Assembly (NCBI GenBank): GCA_905160935.1
Contig: CAJHZI010000449.1
Location: forward strand, 1,027,001-1,091,000
Origin: Enchytraeus crypticus
Taxonomy: Eukaryota; Annelida; Clitellata; Enchytraeida; Enchytraeidae
Direction: 5' to 3'
DNA length: 64,000 nt
The translations under genes were made by a program, and so were the position numbers. This document shows positions 62,501-64,000 of this stretch, piece by piece (the first letter of the stretch is position 1; each line of letters begins with the position of its first letter). Below the pieces are notes generated by a model. The model was not told the origin of the DNA. It saw only the letters and a program-made list of their open reading frames with translations, and made no database searches.

Positions 62501-62769
62501 TGTTATTGAAATGACCGTATTAAAATTTGACTGATTGCTGTATTATAGCTTTCTGGTGGTAACAACCGAAGAATAGATAATTTTGAACACATGTCGAACC
62601 GTTAGTGCAACATTACGCCTACGTCTAATAACTTGAAACAAATCAATAGTTTTGATTTGTGTATTTTGATAAATATCAAAATATGTCATATTATCATTAA
62701 CTAATTTATTATTAAGTCAATTAAAGACTAATGCATTATCCCTTATTGTAATTCCAGTTATTAGAAGCT
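59576..62769. other. Divergent intergenic region, KLHDC3 and TPR gene
   Basis: About 3.2 kb between the two divergent ATGs, expected to hold both promoters. An inverted family F fragment lies at 60535-60605 and a SINE B copy at 61240-61365. No CpG-rich island, TATA box or exon could be assigned. Confidence 0.5.
61240..61365 (+). repeat. SINE family B copy
   Basis: AATGACAACATCGAGCACGC, GGTGCAAATTCCAAAATGCA and GAAAATCAGTCCAAAGAC. Confidence 0.7.
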
Positions 62770-62877
62770 ATGGCAAACTTGGCGAATTTATCTGCTAGTG
62801 AACTTAAAAAGCAAGGAAATCTTTTATTTGGTGCAAGGAAATATAAAGATGCCATTGCATTTTATTCAAAAGCAATT
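62770..62877 (+). CDS. STUB1: First coding exon of a TPR protein, likely STUB1/CHIP
   Basis: ATG followed by 36 codons ending at a consensus donor ATT|GTAAGT, phase 0. The product MANLANLSASELKKQGNLLF continues GARKYKDAIAFYSKAI, the first helix pair of a tetratricopeptide repeat. Wording and exon end match the N-terminus of CHIP (SAQELKEQGNRLF, GRKYPEAAACYGRAI), the Hsp70/Hsp90-binding U-box ubiquitin ligase. The N-terminal extension is short, as in animals other than vertebrates. Remaining TPR, coiled-coil and U-box exons are not in the window; I searched to 64000 and found none. Other TPR co-chaperones share this helix pair, so the symbol is probable, not proven. Divergent from KLHDC3. Confidence 0.65.
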
Positions 62878-63007
62878 GTAAGTAGTAATCTATTTCTTTT
62901 TCTATTGATCAAGCAATATTATTTGTAAATATTAATGAGCATCGTGGGAAGATTGAACCGTAGCGTGGGCCTAACATTAAATTATTTTGATTCCCGTAAG
63001 ATTGGCT

Positions 63008-63300
63008 CCATCATAACATAAAGGCACACTAGGTCAGGAAACACAGACGCTTGTTTAAGGCCCATTTCCTCCTTCCTCTCCATGGGTTTTAGTAATCGTG
63101 GGCTATTGATGGCGCATCAATTGTAGCCGGCGCAGATTTAAGAATAACCTTCTATCACCCTGGGATTTTTCTTTCCTAAGCTGTCAACACTCGGTCTTCC
63201 AAGGTGGTCACCCTCAAAATACTAACCGAAGTCGATACAGTTTAACTTCAATAATTGTAGCGCAACTAAACCAAGTGCGCAAAATCCTGCCGTTCGTCAT
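63008..63300 (+). repeat. SINE family E copy, longest
   Basis: CATAACATAAAGGCACACTA head, CCATTTCCTCCTTCCTCTCC, TGATGGCGCATCAATTGTAG, then the CAAGTGCGCAAAATCC end. Lies in the first intron of the TPR gene. Confidence 0.75.
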
Positions 63301-63754
63301 CGTCAGATATGTGAGAGTTTTCTGCTTGTAGAGCATTTTAATTACTGTTTAATCCTGATTATATGTTGACCACAGTCAGGATTTTACCTTAAATATATTT
63401 TGATAAATACTAACAATATGTTAATTTATAATCCTGTTGAATTTGTATCAACTTTCTGGTGTTGCTGCCTAATTAACTAATTAATTAGTAGACTGATTAA
63501 CAGTGCATATTTATACTCATAGGTTGATTTCATGTTAAACTACGTTGAGTTCTCCACTGATCAACAATTTAAATATCATGAGGATCGAAGACAGTTTGGA
63601 AAAATGATACATTATCCAATAAATATAATTATTTATGTAAAGCAGGCCAAGTGTTACGATGTTTATATTCCTGTCAGAGATATTGTGGCGAGGTTTGGAA
63701 CCTGTTCCCTCATGCTCGCTTAGCAAGATTCCTGCCAACTTCAGCTGGTACAAT

Positions 63755-64000
63755 TAATACTGCTGCTGTTGTTGTTCTATTGTTGCTTTTGTTCTGTTTG
63801 TTGCTATTGCTGCTGTTGTTCTATTGTTGTTGTTGCTGTTGTTATTCTACTGTTTCTGTTGCTGCTTTTGTTGCTGTTGTTCTGTTGGTGCTTCTGCTGC
63901 TATTGTTTTTACTACTGTTCTGTTGGTGCTATTGCTGCTGTTGCTGGTGCTGTTGTTCTATTGTTGATGTTGTTGCTGCTGTTATTCTATTGTTGATGTT
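63755..64000. repeat. Imperfect TTG/CTG trinucleotide array
   Basis: TTGTTGCTGCTGTTGTTCTA-like units up to the window end. The open frame is Cys/Val/Leu low complexity and not a gene. Confidence 0.88.

Noticed and set aside
63532..63753. Frames considered as second exon of the TPR gene
   Set aside because: No TPR pattern, and the expected continuation after KAI is absent.
63769..63996. Cys/Val/Leu-rich frame at the window end
   Set aside because: Trinucleotide repeat translation.

Overview
The window is AT-rich animal nuclear DNA. Its genes are split by many GT-AG introns, gene density is low, and the spacer DNA is packed with retroposons, microsatellites and minisatellites. Four of the proteins are ordinary metazoan genes: an acyl-CoA desaturase, a muscle-type myosin rod, KLHDC3 and a STUB1/CHIP first exon. 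Gene structure and the mix of LINE types suggest an invertebrate, possibly a spiralian such as a mollusc. That placement is inference; nothing here fixes the phylum.

Layout. 1-8188 is gene-poor: a hAT-like non-autonomous element (1167-2703), several SINE families and tandem repeats. 8189-10579 (minus) is an intact, intronless 796-residue gene derived from a DDE_Tnp_4 transposase; it has lost a catalytic Asp and carries a long acidic N-terminus. 11825-12772 is a truncated RTE-like LINE. 16462-19243 (minus) is a four-exon delta-9 desaturase of 353 aa whose stop codon lies in a 24-bp minisatellite. 20400-27560 holds SINEs, LINE 3' ends with (GA)n tails and a clean hAT-type element with an 8-bp target duplication.

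27569-44254 (minus) is a myosin heavy chain rod gene. Fourteen in-phase exons plus an alternative last exon give about 830-850 residues of uninterrupted coiled coil. No head exons are visible before the next gene, so it looks like a free-standing headless myosin, comparable with molluscan catchin/myorod and Drosophila myosin rod protein but in its own locus. Ten CAGCTG E-boxes lie just upstream and six more sit at exact 21-bp spacing in an intron. An RLE-type LINE remnant occupies another intron.

50796-59575 (minus) is a complete ten-exon KLHDC3 gene (378 aa), with LINE, SINE and minisatellite insertions in its introns. It is divergent from 62770 onward (plus), the first coding exon of a TPR protein best read as STUB1/CHIP, which runs out of the window. 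KLHDC3-type kelch proteins are CUL2 substrate receptors and CHIP is a chaperone-linked U-box ligase, so two ubiquitin-pathway genes stand head to head about 3.2 kb apart.

Exon coordinates were read by hand from splice consensus, phase and similarity to remembered families. No search or transcript data were available.
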